NCBI GenBank assembly: GCA_964560145.1
Contig: CAZLKS010000010.1
Coordinates: forward strand, 1 to 29,368
DNA from: JAHFLF01 sp964560145
GTDB taxonomy: Bacteria > Patescibacteriota > Minisyncoccia > UBA6257 > 1-14-0-10-44-23
Direction of reading: 5' to 3'
Length of the DNA: 29,368 nucleotides
Shown in pieces: positions 7,158 through 15,484 of this stretch. A program made the position numbers and the translations under genes. The notes below the pieces were generated by a model, which was given only the letters and a program-made list of their open reading frames with translations, was not told where the DNA came from and did no database searches. The number at the start of each line of letters is the position of its first letter. Within the stretch, counting starts at the first letter, position 1.

Positions 7158-7978
7158 CCTCGCTTGTAGTAGCGAATCAGTATACTTTGTAGTCGTGCAG
7201 GAATGAGCGCACCGAATAACCAATAGGAACAGTATCTGAGCATGCTCTTCAAATGATTTAGTCGATACTGCGGATATTTTTGCGCGTACCGCGTCGTCAG
7301 CGCCAACTGACGCTTGAGCTGTAACAACTTATTCGTATTACTAATCGCTCCTGCGCGACTCGTAAATCGCACGCTATACTCCGCAAGATTTGCAAAAGTG
7401 CCAACCGTTCCAAGCTTGAGCCATAAATCATAATCTTCGATGTGAAGCACCGCCTCACGTTCGTCATAGCCACCAAATTGCATCGCAACTGCTTTGCGAA
7501 ACATCACGGTTGAATGGCTGAAGCAGTTTCGATACAAAATCTGCTGCCGTATATCTGCGTCACTCACCGGATTCAAGAATTTATACAGCTCGTTACCTTC
7601 TTCGTCCTGAACAATCATTCCTGTACCAACAAGAACGCAGGTTGGATTCTCCCGCAAAAAGCTCAGTTGCTTCTCGAGCTTTCGTTGATCACTCCAAACA
7701 TCATCGTCGTCGATTCGCGCAATTAGATCAGTCTTCGCCTGCATCAGCCCCTCATTTAATGCCTTTTGTATGCCCTTATTTGAGCCGAGGCTGATGACCC
7801 GGATTCGAGCATCAACAGCAGCAATTTCAGCCACCAATGAGCCCGTTGCATCAGATGACCCGTCATTAATGACAATGAGTTCCCAATCTCGAAAGGTCTG
7901 AGCACGAACGCTTTCGATAGCTCGTCGAATGAAACGTGCACCATTATGAGTCGGAAGCAAAATAGAAACAGTAATCAT
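7154..7978 (-). CDS. Glycosyltransferase family 2
   Basis: A 274-residue GT-A fold enzyme. It starts with VSILLPTHNGARFIRRAI, has INDGSSDAT around residues 38-45, and the metal/nucleotide-binding cluster ARIDDDDVW with Asp90-Asp93. The acceptor region holds HIEDYDLWLKLGT, the usual ED pair. It would transfer a sugar from a nucleotide donor to the growing lipid-linked chain in the cytoplasm. I chose the ATG at 7976-7978; one at 7982-7984 adds two residues and a GTG further upstream adds a non-conserved leader. It is a paralog of 9321-10106. It sits alone on the minus strand between two plus-strand genes, so it needs its own promoter. Confidence 0.9.
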   Translation of the reverse strand: MITVSILLPTHNGARFIRRAIESVRAQTFRDWELIVINDGSSDATGSLVAEIAAVDARIRVISLGSNKGIQKALNEGLMQAKTDLIARIDDDDVWSDQRKLEKQLSFLRENPTCVLVGTGMIVQDEEGNELYKFLNPVSDADIRQQILYRNCFSHSTVMFRKAVAMQFGGYDEREAVLHIEDYDLWLKLGTVGTFANLAEYSVRFTSRAGAISNTNKLLQLKRQLALTTRYAQKYPQYRLNHLKSMLRYCSYWLFGALIPARLQSILIRYYKRG

Positions 7979-7985
7979 ATGCATT

Positions 7986-8014
7986 ATAGTAGCTGGTACT
8001 AGAGCCTTAGTAAA
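7986..8014 (-). promoter_or_regulatory. Candidate promoter of the GT2 gene
   Basis: On the minus strand TTTACT (plus 8009-8014) is followed after 17 bases by TACTAT (7986-7991), which also overlaps a perfect TATAAT at 7983-7988. Transcription would start at or next to the ATG at 7978, giving a leaderless or nearly leaderless mRNA. The polymerase gene starts at 8036 on the other strand, so this 57-base spacer must also serve that gene. The match is moderate. Confidence 0.35.
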
Positions 8015-8035
8015 CCGCAGTGATATACTATACTC

Positions 8036-9376
8036 GTGCGTCCCCACACTATCACGGTATTAATTTCAGTCATCTTGAGCACGGCAGTCGCAAGCTCATT
8101 TTTTATTCTGCCGACCTCCTCAACCACGCTCATTCATCAGCCATTCTATCTTCTCTTTGGTTTTTCAGTCATTCTAGCAATCATTCAATACATTCAGTCA
8201 AGCGAGTGGAGGCAGGCAGCTTTGAGTGTCATTCGCCGCTACCTCGCCTTCATAATCACCTTCGCCGCTGGAGCCATCGCTAATGTATTTTTCTTCGCCA
8301 CCCTACACTCCGGCAGTTTCAATGTCGCCTTCCTTGGTGACCTCCTGAGAACTGGTTCGCTCATTCTATTCTTTATTCTCATTCTCATCCAAGGACGAGT
8401 CGCTCCCGCCTCTCTTCGTTTTATTATGGCGGCGTTTTTTCTTCCACTCTGCCTTGGCTCACTTCTTTTCATCCGCGAACTCAGCCTCATCGCACACGAT
8501 AGTCCAATACCTTTTCTTGCCGCGTACAAACTCCAAGGATTTCAGAGCGATAACCCAACCGCGCTCGGTACCTGGCTGGTTATCACCTTCGCCTTTTGTA
8601 TTGCACCTCTCCTCTTACAACGAAACGGATTAACGCAAAAAATCCTCCTGAGCCTCCTAGCAACTACGTCGCTGGCACTCATCTGGTGGACCAACTCACG
8701 AGGAGCCATCATCGGCTCATTACTCGGGCTTTTTTTCGTGGCCGCCCTAGCATACATCAAGCGACAAAAACTTCTGCGCGAACTGGCGTTTCTAGTGCCG
8801 CTCATCATTTTCGGTTCGCTGCTTATCCTACCGCAACAAGCACTCAACAGTGTCTTTGTTCGGCTGTATCCCGAATACTACCAGCGTGCCGTTGATTCAA
8901 ACTTCAAAATAGCAGCGTCCGCGCTGACACGCGCCGCTTTGGATTCAACACCCGCAATTACGAGCGCTCAAAATCGCGGCAGCCTCTGGACCGATTGTCC
9001 ACGCTACGTAGTGACGCACCCTTTCGGAGAATACGGCCCAGATTGGGGAACCTCTCCGAGTCGCTGCGGCCAGCACAATTCGCTTTTTCAGGCGAGCTTC
9101 TGGGGCGGTTGGCTGACGCTCGGCGCAACACTCTGGTTACTCTGGCAGGTTATAGCTTGCATCATTCGCCTTTTCCGAAGGGATAGTACCGATATGTATA
9201 CGATCGCTCTCAGCGTCGCCCTCTTTGGCGTTTTACTACAATCGTTCCTAAACAGCTTTTTGCAATTTAAACCGCTCTGGATTATCATGGCCCTCACCCT
9301 CGCCTATCAACACGAGAAACTTAGCACGACACCACCGCCATCACGGTATACGGCAGAATCTTCAGGAAATCAATAA
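8036..9376 (+). CDS. O-antigen polymerase/ligase-like membrane protein (Wzy_C family)
   Basis: A 446-residue protein with about ten to twelve hydrophobic helices. It carries the WaaL/Wzy_C hallmark LIWWTNSRGAIIGSLLG near residues 218-234, then a long hydrophilic outer loop of about 100 residues containing HPFGEYGPDWG and CGQHNSLFQASFWGG, whose conserved histidine is typical of ligases and polymerases of this family. It would polymerise repeat units or attach the finished chain. Start is a GTG at 8036; no Shine-Dalgarno is evident. Its last 56 bases overlap the 3' end of the convergent GT2 gene (9321-10106). Polymerase and ligase cannot be separated by sequence. It is the only such gene in the window. 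Confidence 0.85.
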   Translation: MRPHTITVLISVILSTAVASSFFILPTSSTTLIHQPFYLLFGFSVILAIIQYIQSSEWRQAALSVIRRYLAFIITFAAGAIANVFFFATLHSGSFNVAFLGDLLRTGSLILFFILILIQGRVAPASLRFIMAAFFLPLCLGSLLFIRELSLIAHDSPIPFLAAYKLQGFQSDNPTALGTWLVITFAFCIAPLLLQRNGLTQKILLSLLATTSLALIWWTNSRGAIIGSLLGLFFVAALAYIKRQKLLRELAFLVPLIIFGSLLILPQQALNSVFVRLYPEYYQRAVDSNFKIAASALTRAALDSTPAITSAQNRGSLWTDCPRYVVTHPFGEYGPDWGTSPSRCGQHNSLFQASFWGGWLTLGATLWLLWQVIACIIRLFRRDSTDMYTIALSVALFGVLLQSFLNSFLQFKPLWIIMALTLAYQHEKLSTTPPPSRYTAESSGNQ

Positions 9377-10106
9377 CGATAGATCGCCAAAATCCAGGAT
9401 ACTGCCCTCGGTGACGCCAGAGTACACGCATTTTTACGAGATGATCATACAGACGTGCTCGATACCGATTGCGCCGCTGACGCGATGGAGCACGCCAGGC
9501 CACCAATGATTCAGGGAGGTTACCAAGTATTCCTACGGTGCCGAGCTTTAGCCAGAGGTCGTAATCCTCGATGCGACGGAGGCCGCTGTCATATCCACCA
9601 AAACGAAGAGCCTCGCTTTTACGAAAAAGAATCGCAGAGTGAGCAAAGGGTGATGACGAAAGAATGCTTCGGCGAATCTCCTCATCGGTCAACGGATAAT
9701 GCGTCGTATACAGTTTAATCCCGGTATCATAATCAATAACATCAATATTGCTTCCTATAACAACAGTTTCCGGGTGGGAATCGAGATACGCAACTTGCAT
9801 TTGCAACTTCTCGGGCGAGAGCCAGACATCATCATCGTCGATTCGCGCAATATATTCACCGCGAGCAATCTGCATCGCACCTACAGCACTCCGCACATTG
9901 CCGATGTTTTGAGCATTTTCGATATAGATAATCCGTTCATCAGTGAAACTACTAATAACTTCTTTGGTCGCCGCAAAAGGCGAAGCATCGTTCACGATGA
10001 TTAACTCCCAGTCCCGATAAGACTGCTTGCGAACACTCGCAATCGCCTCAGCCAGATACCGTGGATTATTGTACGTCGCAAGAATGATACTTACTCGCGG
10101 TTGCAT
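9321..10106 (-). CDS. Glycosyltransferase family 2
   Basis: A 261-residue GT-A enzyme: VSIILATYNNPRYLAEAI at the N-terminus, IVNDASPF near 37-44, YIARIDDDDVW with Asp90-Asp93, and RIEDYDLWLKLGTVG in the acceptor region. It is clearly related to the protein at 7154-7978, with the two acidic motifs at the same residue numbers. Its 5' end overlaps the stop of the GT4 gene (10091-11233) by 16 bases, so it is translationally coupled to it and is probably the last gene of the long minus-strand operon. The C-terminus ends in a hydrophobic stretch that could contact the membrane. Donor and acceptor sugars are unknown. Confidence 0.9.
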   Translation of the reverse strand: MQPRVSIILATYNNPRYLAEAIASVRKQSYRDWELIIVNDASPFAATKEVISSFTDERIIYIENAQNIGNVRSAVGAMQIARGEYIARIDDDDVWLSPEKLQMQVAYLDSHPETVVIGSNIDVIDYDTGIKLYTTHYPLTDEEIRRSILSSSPFAHSAILFRKSEALRFGGYDSGLRRIEDYDLWLKLGTVGILGNLPESLVAWRAPSRQRRNRYRARLYDHLVKMRVLWRHRGQYPGFWRSIVIDFLKILPYTVMAVVSC

Positions 10107-11233
10107 ATTCTTTTATATAACTGCTCGTACTGTAATACGATTGACTTCCAGGTATGAGATTTCTGCCACACCAGAAAAGCCCGCTCGGCGATATCCCTAG
10201 CTGTCTCCGAGTCGTCAAGAATATAATTGGCAACACGTGCCATTTCTGCAGGCGTCTCAACAATCTTGAGTACTTCTTTATGATCGGCAACGTTGCCCGC
10301 TGGTCGGGTAATGAACGGCGTCTTACTTGCAAAAGACTCATACATAACGAGCGGCGCACACTCGACACTTGAACCGGAGAGGAAAACATCGGCGGCGGCA
10401 TAAGCAGAAAGAATCAGTCGACGATCATCCGTGCTAACGAGACGAATATTTTTCTTTGTGAGGGAGCTCCAAAAGCAGCGACAGTAGTCAAGCACAAAAT
10501 GCCCGAGCGTACGCTTAATACCGCTACTCACTAGTGGCTTACCGATAATGACCAGCGTCGTATCCTTTCGATTCATAGCACGGAATGCCTCAATGACAAA
10601 CCGATGTCCTTTGGCTAGATAATGATTAGAGACACAGAGAGCAACGTAGGGCGTCTGAATGTCCAACTTATATTTAAAGTTATACATTGGTAGCTCGCCG
10701 AACTCCTCTCCCGCCCCATTCGGAATATACACCGCCTTATCCCGAACACCATGCTCATCACCAAATTGCTTGTCTTGATAGTCAAACGACATATAAACCA
10801 AAGCATCATACTGCTTTAGCTTCTCAGGAAGTTGAGCAAAATACGCCGCATACAACGGGTTGTGTAACCCCGAATAACCACAGGGAACAAGCACCTTTTT
10901 TGCAGTAATCCGATAAAGAACATCAAGAGCCAAATCAGTCGGCCAATTCTGTGCGGCATAGTTAACGACGACATCAAAGCCCTGCGTTAAGAGGTCCTGA
11001 TAGCGTCGCACCTCTTCCTTATCGCCACGAATTCCCTTGGCGGCATTGCCCGAAAGCCTAAACTGCTCAATCCTAACCCCTTGAATATATCCGCTCGTAC
11101 GCGAAGGGTGATAAGTTGTAGCAACCGTCACTTCGTGACCGTGCAAAACCATCCGCTCTGAAAGCTGCTTAATAACCTCCTCTGCACCCCCTCGGCGCGG
11201 CTCGTAGAATTCAACGGTGTGCAGAATGCGCAT
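10091..11233 (-). CDS. Glycosyltransferase family 4 (GT-B fold)
   Basis: A 380-residue GT-B enzyme. The N-terminal acceptor domain starts MRILHTVEFYEPRRGGAEEV, with the GGAE turn usual in GT4. The C-terminal domain carries CVSNHYLAKGH (200-210) and the donor-binding E-x7-E motif Glu291/Glu299 in VECAPLVMYESF, followed by PFITRPAGN. It would add a sugar with retention of configuration to the lipid-linked chain. It lies 18 bases downstream of the S23 four-helix-bundle gene and overlaps the next GT2 gene. Its upstream spacer is made of the inverted-repeat end of the S23 cassette. Confidence 0.9.
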   Translation of the reverse strand: MRILHTVEFYEPRRGGAEEVIKQLSERMVLHGHEVTVATTYHPSRTSGYIQGVRIEQFRLSGNAAKGIRGDKEEVRRYQDLLTQGFDVVVNYAAQNWPTDLALDVLYRITAKKVLVPCGYSGLHNPLYAAYFAQLPEKLKQYDALVYMSFDYQDKQFGDEHGVRDKAVYIPNGAGEEFGELPMYNFKYKLDIQTPYVALCVSNHYLAKGHRFVIEAFRAMNRKDTTLVIIGKPLVSSGIKRTLGHFVLDYCRCFWSSLTKKNIRLVSTDDRRLILSAYAAADVFLSGSSVECAPLVMYESFASKTPFITRPAGNVADHKEVLKIVETPAEMARVANYILDDSETARDIAERAFLVWQKSHTWKSIVLQYEQLYKRICNRE

Positions 11234-11242
11234 GGTGAGAGA

Positions 11243-11677
11243 GCTAACCGTTTACGGCTTACAGCTAACTGCCGGACGAGCCAGCGTTTTAATAAAGGCG
11301 TTCATCTTCATTTCCAGATTTTGCGCTGAATTATAACTATCCTCAAACCCTTTTTGGTCAATGATTTTCTGATCGAGTGCTATATATAACGCTGCTATTA
11401 CTTCTTCCAGCGAACCGCGCGCGATAAATAGAAAATGCTTAAAATCCAAATCGGAATGACGACTGCTTCCTTCTGCTATGTTAAGCGAAACCGAAATGGC
11501 AGCTCTGCGTACTTGACTGGTTAAACCAAATAGCTCGTCTTTTGGGAATTTTTTAGTTAGCTTGTATATGTCGCTTACAAATACGCGACTCAGTTGCCAC
11601 ACCTCCAGCTTTTCGAACTTGAAATACATAGCTTTCGTTTGGCGGTTAGCAGTAAGCGGTAAGCCGTTAGCGGTTAG
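11243..11677. mobile_element. Putative S23 (four-helix-bundle) cassette with inverted ends
   Basis: The S23 gene is enclosed by GC-rich CTAACCG/GGTTAG sequence. The left arm at 11244-11262 and the right arm at 11659-11677 are inverted copies of each other, matching at 17 of 19 positions, and looser similarity continues inward. The right arm also holds several short GTTAGC/GTAAGC units. The whole block is about 435 bases. It encodes no transposase. The stop codon and last five codons of the CgeB-like gene (GITNR) lie inside the right arm, as if the block had landed at that gene's 3' end. Mobility is inferred from structure only. Confidence 0.5.
11252..11629 (-). CDS. Four-helix-bundle protein, S23/23S rRNA intervening-sequence family
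   Basis: A 125-residue protein with the family signature: FKFEKLEVWQLS at the N-terminus, FPKDELFGLTSQVRRAA in the middle, then SVSLNIAEGSSR, and a helical C-terminal half. This is the S23 four-helix-bundle family first met as open frames inside intervening sequences of 23S rRNA genes, and abundant as free-standing genes in Patescibacteria. Its biochemical role is unknown; related Avd proteins of diversity-generating retroelements bind nucleic acid. No reverse transcriptase or variable repeat is seen nearby. The start is the ATG at 11627-11629. The last codons and the stop lie in the left inverted repeat. It interrupts a run of glycosyltransferase genes, so it is probably an insertion unrelated to glycan synthesis. 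Confidence 0.88.
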   Translation of the reverse strand: MYFKFEKLEVWQLSRVFVSDIYKLTKKFPKDELFGLTSQVRRAAISVSLNIAEGSSRHSDLDFKHFLFIARGSLEEVIAALYIALDQKIIDQKGFEDSYNSAQNLEMKMNAFIKTLARPAVSCKP

Positions 11678-12919
11678 TGATTCCCACCGCCTTGAATATC
11701 TCTTTAAATCGCTCCTCGTATGTGTGCTCGCGAATCGNNNNNNNNNNNNNNNNNNNNNNNNNNNNNNNNNNNNNNNNNNNNNNNNNNNNNNNNNNNNNNN
11801 NNNNNNNNNNNNNNNNNNNNNNNNNNNNNNNNNNNNNCCCACCGCCTTGAATATCTCTTTAAATCGCTCCTCGTATGTGTGCTCGCGAATCGTTCGCTGA
11901 TACCCGGCAGCAGCAATTGATTCACGTTCAGCATCGTGCTCGACGTAATACTTCGCCTTTGCAATCAAGTCATCGATACCATTAAAGATTGCAATCTCTT
12001 TACCATCAACATAATAATCACCAAGATTATCGGCACCGCCAGTGAGTATGAATCCGCCCGTGCCAGGAACCTCGAAATTGCGGCCCTTAATCTGCTCGCG
12101 ATTTTTATTAATCAGCGACTTCAAGTTATCAATCCACATCATCGGGCTATATAAGCGATAACTTTCATCGTTGCGACGATAAAAGAACACCTTAACAAGA
12201 GCCTTCAAGCTAATCATGTCCGAGCTCTTAGTGAGATTGAGATTCACCTTGCTATTGCTAAAAACTTCAAGCATCCCATCCTGACTAATGCGTCCATTCG
12301 GCCAGCCACCGCCCCAGCACTGAACATTTAACCCAGCGGCTTGTAACTTTGCAACAACCTCTTTACGGTCACCGTGCGGCTGCCCGACAAAAGTTACATC
12401 GTACTTAAAGTCCTTTGGCCCACGCTTACCAATCGTCGCAGCATCGATGCCCGTTGGTTTGTACATGCGATGATTACAAGCCCACTGGGTTTTAATAACA
12501 TTGTGGTAGCCGATTTTTGCATATTTAGCCGGCGCCTGGCTGTCAGTCGTGCCGATATAGTCAAAATACTGACAATAGTACTTGCCAAAGTTATCAAAAC
12601 GCCAGTGATCATCGGTAAACCAGTTAAAGGTAATCGTGGACTTACTATCCTTGATTGCCTGGAGCGTTTCCTTGGCGATTTCATCAGTAAAGATGCAGAA
12701 AAAGGTAAAGTCAGGACGCTCCTTATTGATTGTCGCGATTAATCGTTTATTCATCTCATCACGTCCGACATCCTGCATAATCTCGTCGAACGGAAAGTAA
12801 ATAACCTGATGCCCACCCTCCATCTTTGAGATGGCATCGTAGAAGTTATTGTGTTCAAAGCTGAACCCACGCTCTTTCTTTCCGTAATCGTATTTCAGTG
12901 CAACGTATACAATTTTCAT
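11667..12919 (-). CDS. CgeB-like glycosyltransferase (GT-B), interrupted by an assembly gap
   Basis: The protein resembles the CgeB/DUF3880 group of GT-B enzymes: a long N-terminal domain with ITFNWFTDDHWRFDNF, then YDVTFVGQPHGDRKEVV, and a C-terminal half with VPGTGGFILTGGADN, VDGKEIAIFNGIDDL and the closing HTYEERFKEIF. The 100 N at 11738-11837 are bracketed by the same 55 bases; removing the gap and one copy leaves an open frame of 366 codons (365 residues plus TAA at 11667-11669), ending ...FKAVGITNR. So the gene is probably intact. The last residues come from the S23 cassette repeat. It lies 26 bases after the GT-C gene. Substrate unknown. Confidence 0.82.
11738..11837. other. Scaffold gap of 100 N, probably spurious
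   Basis: Exactly 100 N. The 55 bases at 11683-11737 are identical to those at 11838-11892, so the two contigs overlap rather than being separated. A 55-base overlap equals a common de Bruijn k-mer size. Collapsing it restores the CgeB-like reading frame. Confidence 0.9.
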
Positions 12920-12945
12920 AGAGTTTTGCTACGAGTGCTAAACTA

Positions 12946-14574
12946 TTATTTGATAATGCGTAATGAGGCAAGTAACTGCTCGAAACCTTTTTCCTGTCCG
13001 TGTTTCACGTATATTCGGTAATCGTCACCAGTTTCTGGGTTAAACGGTACCGGATTCCTTATGTAATCCCGTACATTATACAACGAATATCCAAGCCCCG
13101 TATAGTAGTTAACATAGGAACCATGATATTCAACTAAAATGTCAATATTTTCTTGAATATACTTATCACGCCTACCTGCCCGAATCAGCTGAGCAAAAGC
13201 CGGCGAATTAATCAGACCGTCGAGATTAGTGACCTGTCGACCACTAAAATAACCGAGGATGCCGGCATTGTAGGCGCCGAGTCTTTTACCGGCAAAATAG
13301 TCGTGCTTCGAAAGAAAAGCGGCCAAATCAAGTAAGACGGAGGTGTCGCGTTCAGGCTTGGTAACTTCTTGAGCTCTCGCCTGCACCCCTCTAGCTACGC
13401 TCGCAATGAGCATAATCCCCACGATAACCGGTATTGCCCGCTGGCCAAACTGAAAGTATGTGGGACCCTTCCACCGAGCAAGGTACTGCCGACAGACCGC
13501 CGCAGCCACAACGAGCCAGACGATGACATCAACAACCCAGTACCAGTAAGAATTTGCGCGCCAATTGTGGTATATGGTTGTGTAGGCGAGGTATTTACAC
13601 ACGAGAAAAGCGCCGAGGCCAAGTAGGATAAGTTGCCGATTCGACAGAATTTTCCCTCGGATTTGGCGGACGACAAGATAGAGCGGCGTCAAAAAGGCAA
13701 AAAGTTGTATCAGTATTTTTATCGGTGGATTACCAATCTCGTAGGGCCCGAAAATAAATGCTAGTTTTTCGAACACAAAACTCCAGCCGGGATGACTCGC
13801 CAGGGTGATAAAAAACGAATCGAGCTTCACCGCACCAGAGATTGGCATAAGTACGCCGAAGCTTAGGTAGTTAAACGTTAGATAGCTACCGACTATCAAT
13901 CCAACGGGGGCGACGAACCAGACCAGTCGCCGAAGATCTTGGCGGAACTTAATCCAAAACGGCAAAAGGAGCGCAGCCGCCATCATGATTCCATCGGTGC
14001 GTGCCAAAAATAGCAAGCCGACGGAAACACCGACGAGCAGTAAACGCTCACGAAAGTCTTCGTAGGCTGGTCGCTCAAATAAGTTAAAAAGCTGAATAAG
14101 TAAGATGCTCAGTACTAATAGCTGCAGCGGAGTCTCGAGCAGATTCAGCATTCGGTTAGGTAAGACCAGAATAGGCAAGAAACCAAAAAGCACTGCTAGT
14201 CCCTGGCTTTGAGTAAAACGATACAGAAAGTACGAGAAACAGGCGGTGAAAGCACCAATAATTGCCGCTTGTAGTAGCAGCACGGCATACCAAATATCAG
14301 AAAGAGAAAGGTGTTGCAGTGGCAACAGTTTCAGAAAAACAACGAGCGTCCCGAACCAGAGCGGCTGATAGCCATTGGTAGGATGTATGCCGTCAAAGGT
14401 TGAACCATTACCCGTCACAAAATTCAGTGCCGGCTTGAGATAGTAGGATGCATCATCGGGGACGCCAGTGGCGAAGTGCTGATAGATGTTGCTACTCCGA
14501 TACCAGGCCGCATAAACAAAGGCAACTAGTCCTACACCTACGCAAAGGAAAATTGTTTTTTGCTTGTTAGTCAT
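12946..14574 (-). CDS. GT-C-type integral membrane glycosyltransferase
   Basis: A 542-residue protein with a short N-terminal helix (7-24) followed by an outer loop bearing the acidic pair Asp40-Asp41 in VPDDASYYLKPAL and then GIHPTNGYQPLW, as in GT-C enzymes of the PMT/ArnT-like superfamily. Eight to ten more helices and a soluble C-terminal domain of about 140 residues follow. Such enzymes use polyprenyl-phosphate sugars as donors on the outer membrane face. I chose the ATG at 14572-14574: a longer frame to 14736 is open, but its first 54 codons run through the 14608-14712 repeat. The family is an inference from topology and the DD motif; the substrate is unknown. Confidence 0.75.
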   Translation of the reverse strand: MTNKQKTIFLCVGVGLVAFVYAAWYRSSNIYQHFATGVPDDASYYLKPALNFVTGNGSTFDGIHPTNGYQPLWFGTLVVFLKLLPLQHLSLSDIWYAVLLLQAAIIGAFTACFSYFLYRFTQSQGLAVLFGFLPILVLPNRMLNLLETPLQLLVLSILLIQLFNLFERPAYEDFRERLLLVGVSVGLLFLARTDGIMMAAALLLPFWIKFRQDLRRLVWFVAPVGLIVGSYLTFNYLSFGVLMPISGAVKLDSFFITLASHPGWSFVFEKLAFIFGPYEIGNPPIKILIQLFAFLTPLYLVVRQIRGKILSNRQLILLGLGAFLVCKYLAYTTIYHNWRANSYWYWVVDVIVWLVVAAAVCRQYLARWKGPTYFQFGQRAIPVIVGIMLIASVARGVQARAQEVTKPERDTSVLLDLAAFLSKHDYFAGKRLGAYNAGILGYFSGRQVTNLDGLINSPAFAQLIRAGRRDKYIQENIDILVEYHGSYVNYYTGLGYSLYNVRDYIRNPVPFNPETGDDYRIYVKHGQEKGFEQLLASLRIIK

Positions 14575-14607
14575 TTCGTTTTTCGTCTTGCATTCCCTCC
14601 CTCCCCG

Positions 14608-14712
14608 TGTCATCCTGCTTTGCCCTGGCGTAGCTTTAGCGAAGTCGGGAGTGAAACGCCTGTCTGCCGGTAGGCAGGAATGAACTAGTTTCTTCGCAGG
14701 CTCAGAATGACA
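14608..14712. repeat. Interspersed repeat with inverted TGTCATYCTG ends
   Basis: The spacer between the GT-C and methyltransferase genes holds a 105-base block that begins TGTCATCCTG (14608-14617) and ends with CAGAATGACA (14703-14712), imperfect inverted ends. In the centre is a near-palindrome, CCTGTCTGCC/GGTAGGCAGG at 14659-14678. The block has no coding sense. Its GTCATTCTGAGC-type ends match a kind of intergenic repeat I know from many bacterial genomes; copy number here cannot be judged. Confidence 0.6.
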
Positions 14713-14772
14713 ACCGAAGAGACCCCTCCTCGCCATTTGCCATTTGCTCTTTGCTAATCCTCCCTGCCCTGG

Positions 14773-15468
14773 TTATCCCTCAAAAACCTGCTTCACCCAC
14801 ACATCCAAGAGCTCCTCCCCCTCCGTCCCAACAAGATACTGCCTCAAAAGTTCACGAACAACTGCCCTTTCGTCGATTGCTTTCTCGCTCTTCTTAGCGA
14901 TTACCGTAACATTCGGTAGTTTATTCATACCAAAGCGACGATACAGCATGTTCGGAATAAGAAAACCAATCCAGTTGAATGCGGCAGTATTGAAACGGGT
15001 TGAGAGCGAATTGCTTCGTTTTTCAATTTTAATTGCAGTGAAGCCAAGCGCCTCGAGCGTTTGTTGATACTTTCGTTTACCCCAGCCGTCATAGTGATTG
15101 GCCCATGGAGCCTCCTGCGAGCCAAAGACATGTCGCGAGATTTCCGCTCGCGCCTTTGAGCCAGAGAGTGCGTAGTACCAGCAGGCAGTATCAAAATCGG
15201 GAGTCTCGATATGAAGCGTCCCTCCAATTGACAGCCATTTTCGCCAGGTGAGCAATAATTTTAGCGCCTCAGCTCGCGTGAAATGTTCAAATACATGGTG
15301 ACAGCGAATCTCATCGACGCTTCCGGCAGCATACGTGAGTGTACGAAAATCGGCAATCATGTCGGTCTTCGGCTTACTAACCGTGTGCTGGTCTGCGGGC
15401 AGGTCGATATTGATGTAACCCGGAAGATAATGCGAACCGCAACCAAGATGCAACTTAGGATTGTTCAT
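14773..15468 (-). CDS. Class I SAM-dependent methyltransferase
   Basis: A 231-residue protein with SAM-binding motif I KLHLGCGSHYLPGYINID close to the N-terminus, then DMIADFRTLTYAAGSVDEI and IRCHHVFEHFTRAEALKLL (the E-H-F motif typical of the Methyltransf_11 group), and WLSIGGTLHIETPDF. This short type is common in polysaccharide clusters, where it is expected to methylate a sugar or a nucleotide-sugar. I chose the ATG at 15466-15468, which leaves 16 bases after the upstream stop; a TTG at 15507 would overlap that gene and add residues before the first strand. The C-terminal third is specific and gives no clue to substrate. Confidence 0.85.
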   Translation of the reverse strand: MNNPKLHLGCGSHYLPGYINIDLPADQHTVSKPKTDMIADFRTLTYAAGSVDEIRCHHVFEHFTRAEALKLLLTWRKWLSIGGTLHIETPDFDTACWYYALSGSKARAEISRHVFGSQEAPWANHYDGWGKRKYQQTLEALGFTAIKIEKRSNSLSTRFNTAAFNWIGFLIPNMLYRRFGMNKLPNVTVIAKKSEKAIDERAVVRELLRQYLVGTEGEELLDVWVKQVFEG

Positions 15469-15484
15469 GTAAGGAATAGTAATG

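Noticed and set aside
11252..11629. Avd protein of a diversity-generating retroelement
   Set aside because: The sequence has the S23 signature, and no reverse transcriptase, template repeat or variable repeat is found in the window.
11641..11677. CRISPR-like or tandem array from the GTTAGC/GTAAGC units
   Set aside because: Units are only 6-11 bases, irregular, without spacers, and no cas gene is present.
11683..11892. The 55-base direct repeat as a genuine genomic repeat
   Set aside because: It abuts an exact 100-N run on both sides and its collapse restores a reading frame, so overlap of contig ends is the simpler account.
11252..12919. One 555-residue protein joining the CgeB-like enzyme to the S23 protein across the N gap
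   Set aside because: The frame passes only because N translates as unknown. Collapsing the duplicated 55-mer gives a TAA at 11667-11669 between the two genes.
14575..14736. N-terminal extension of the GT-C gene to an ATG at 14736
   Set aside because: The extra 54 codons are a read-through of the 14608-14712 repeat and contain no hydrophobic or conserved part; the ATG at 14574 is directly before the first membrane helix.
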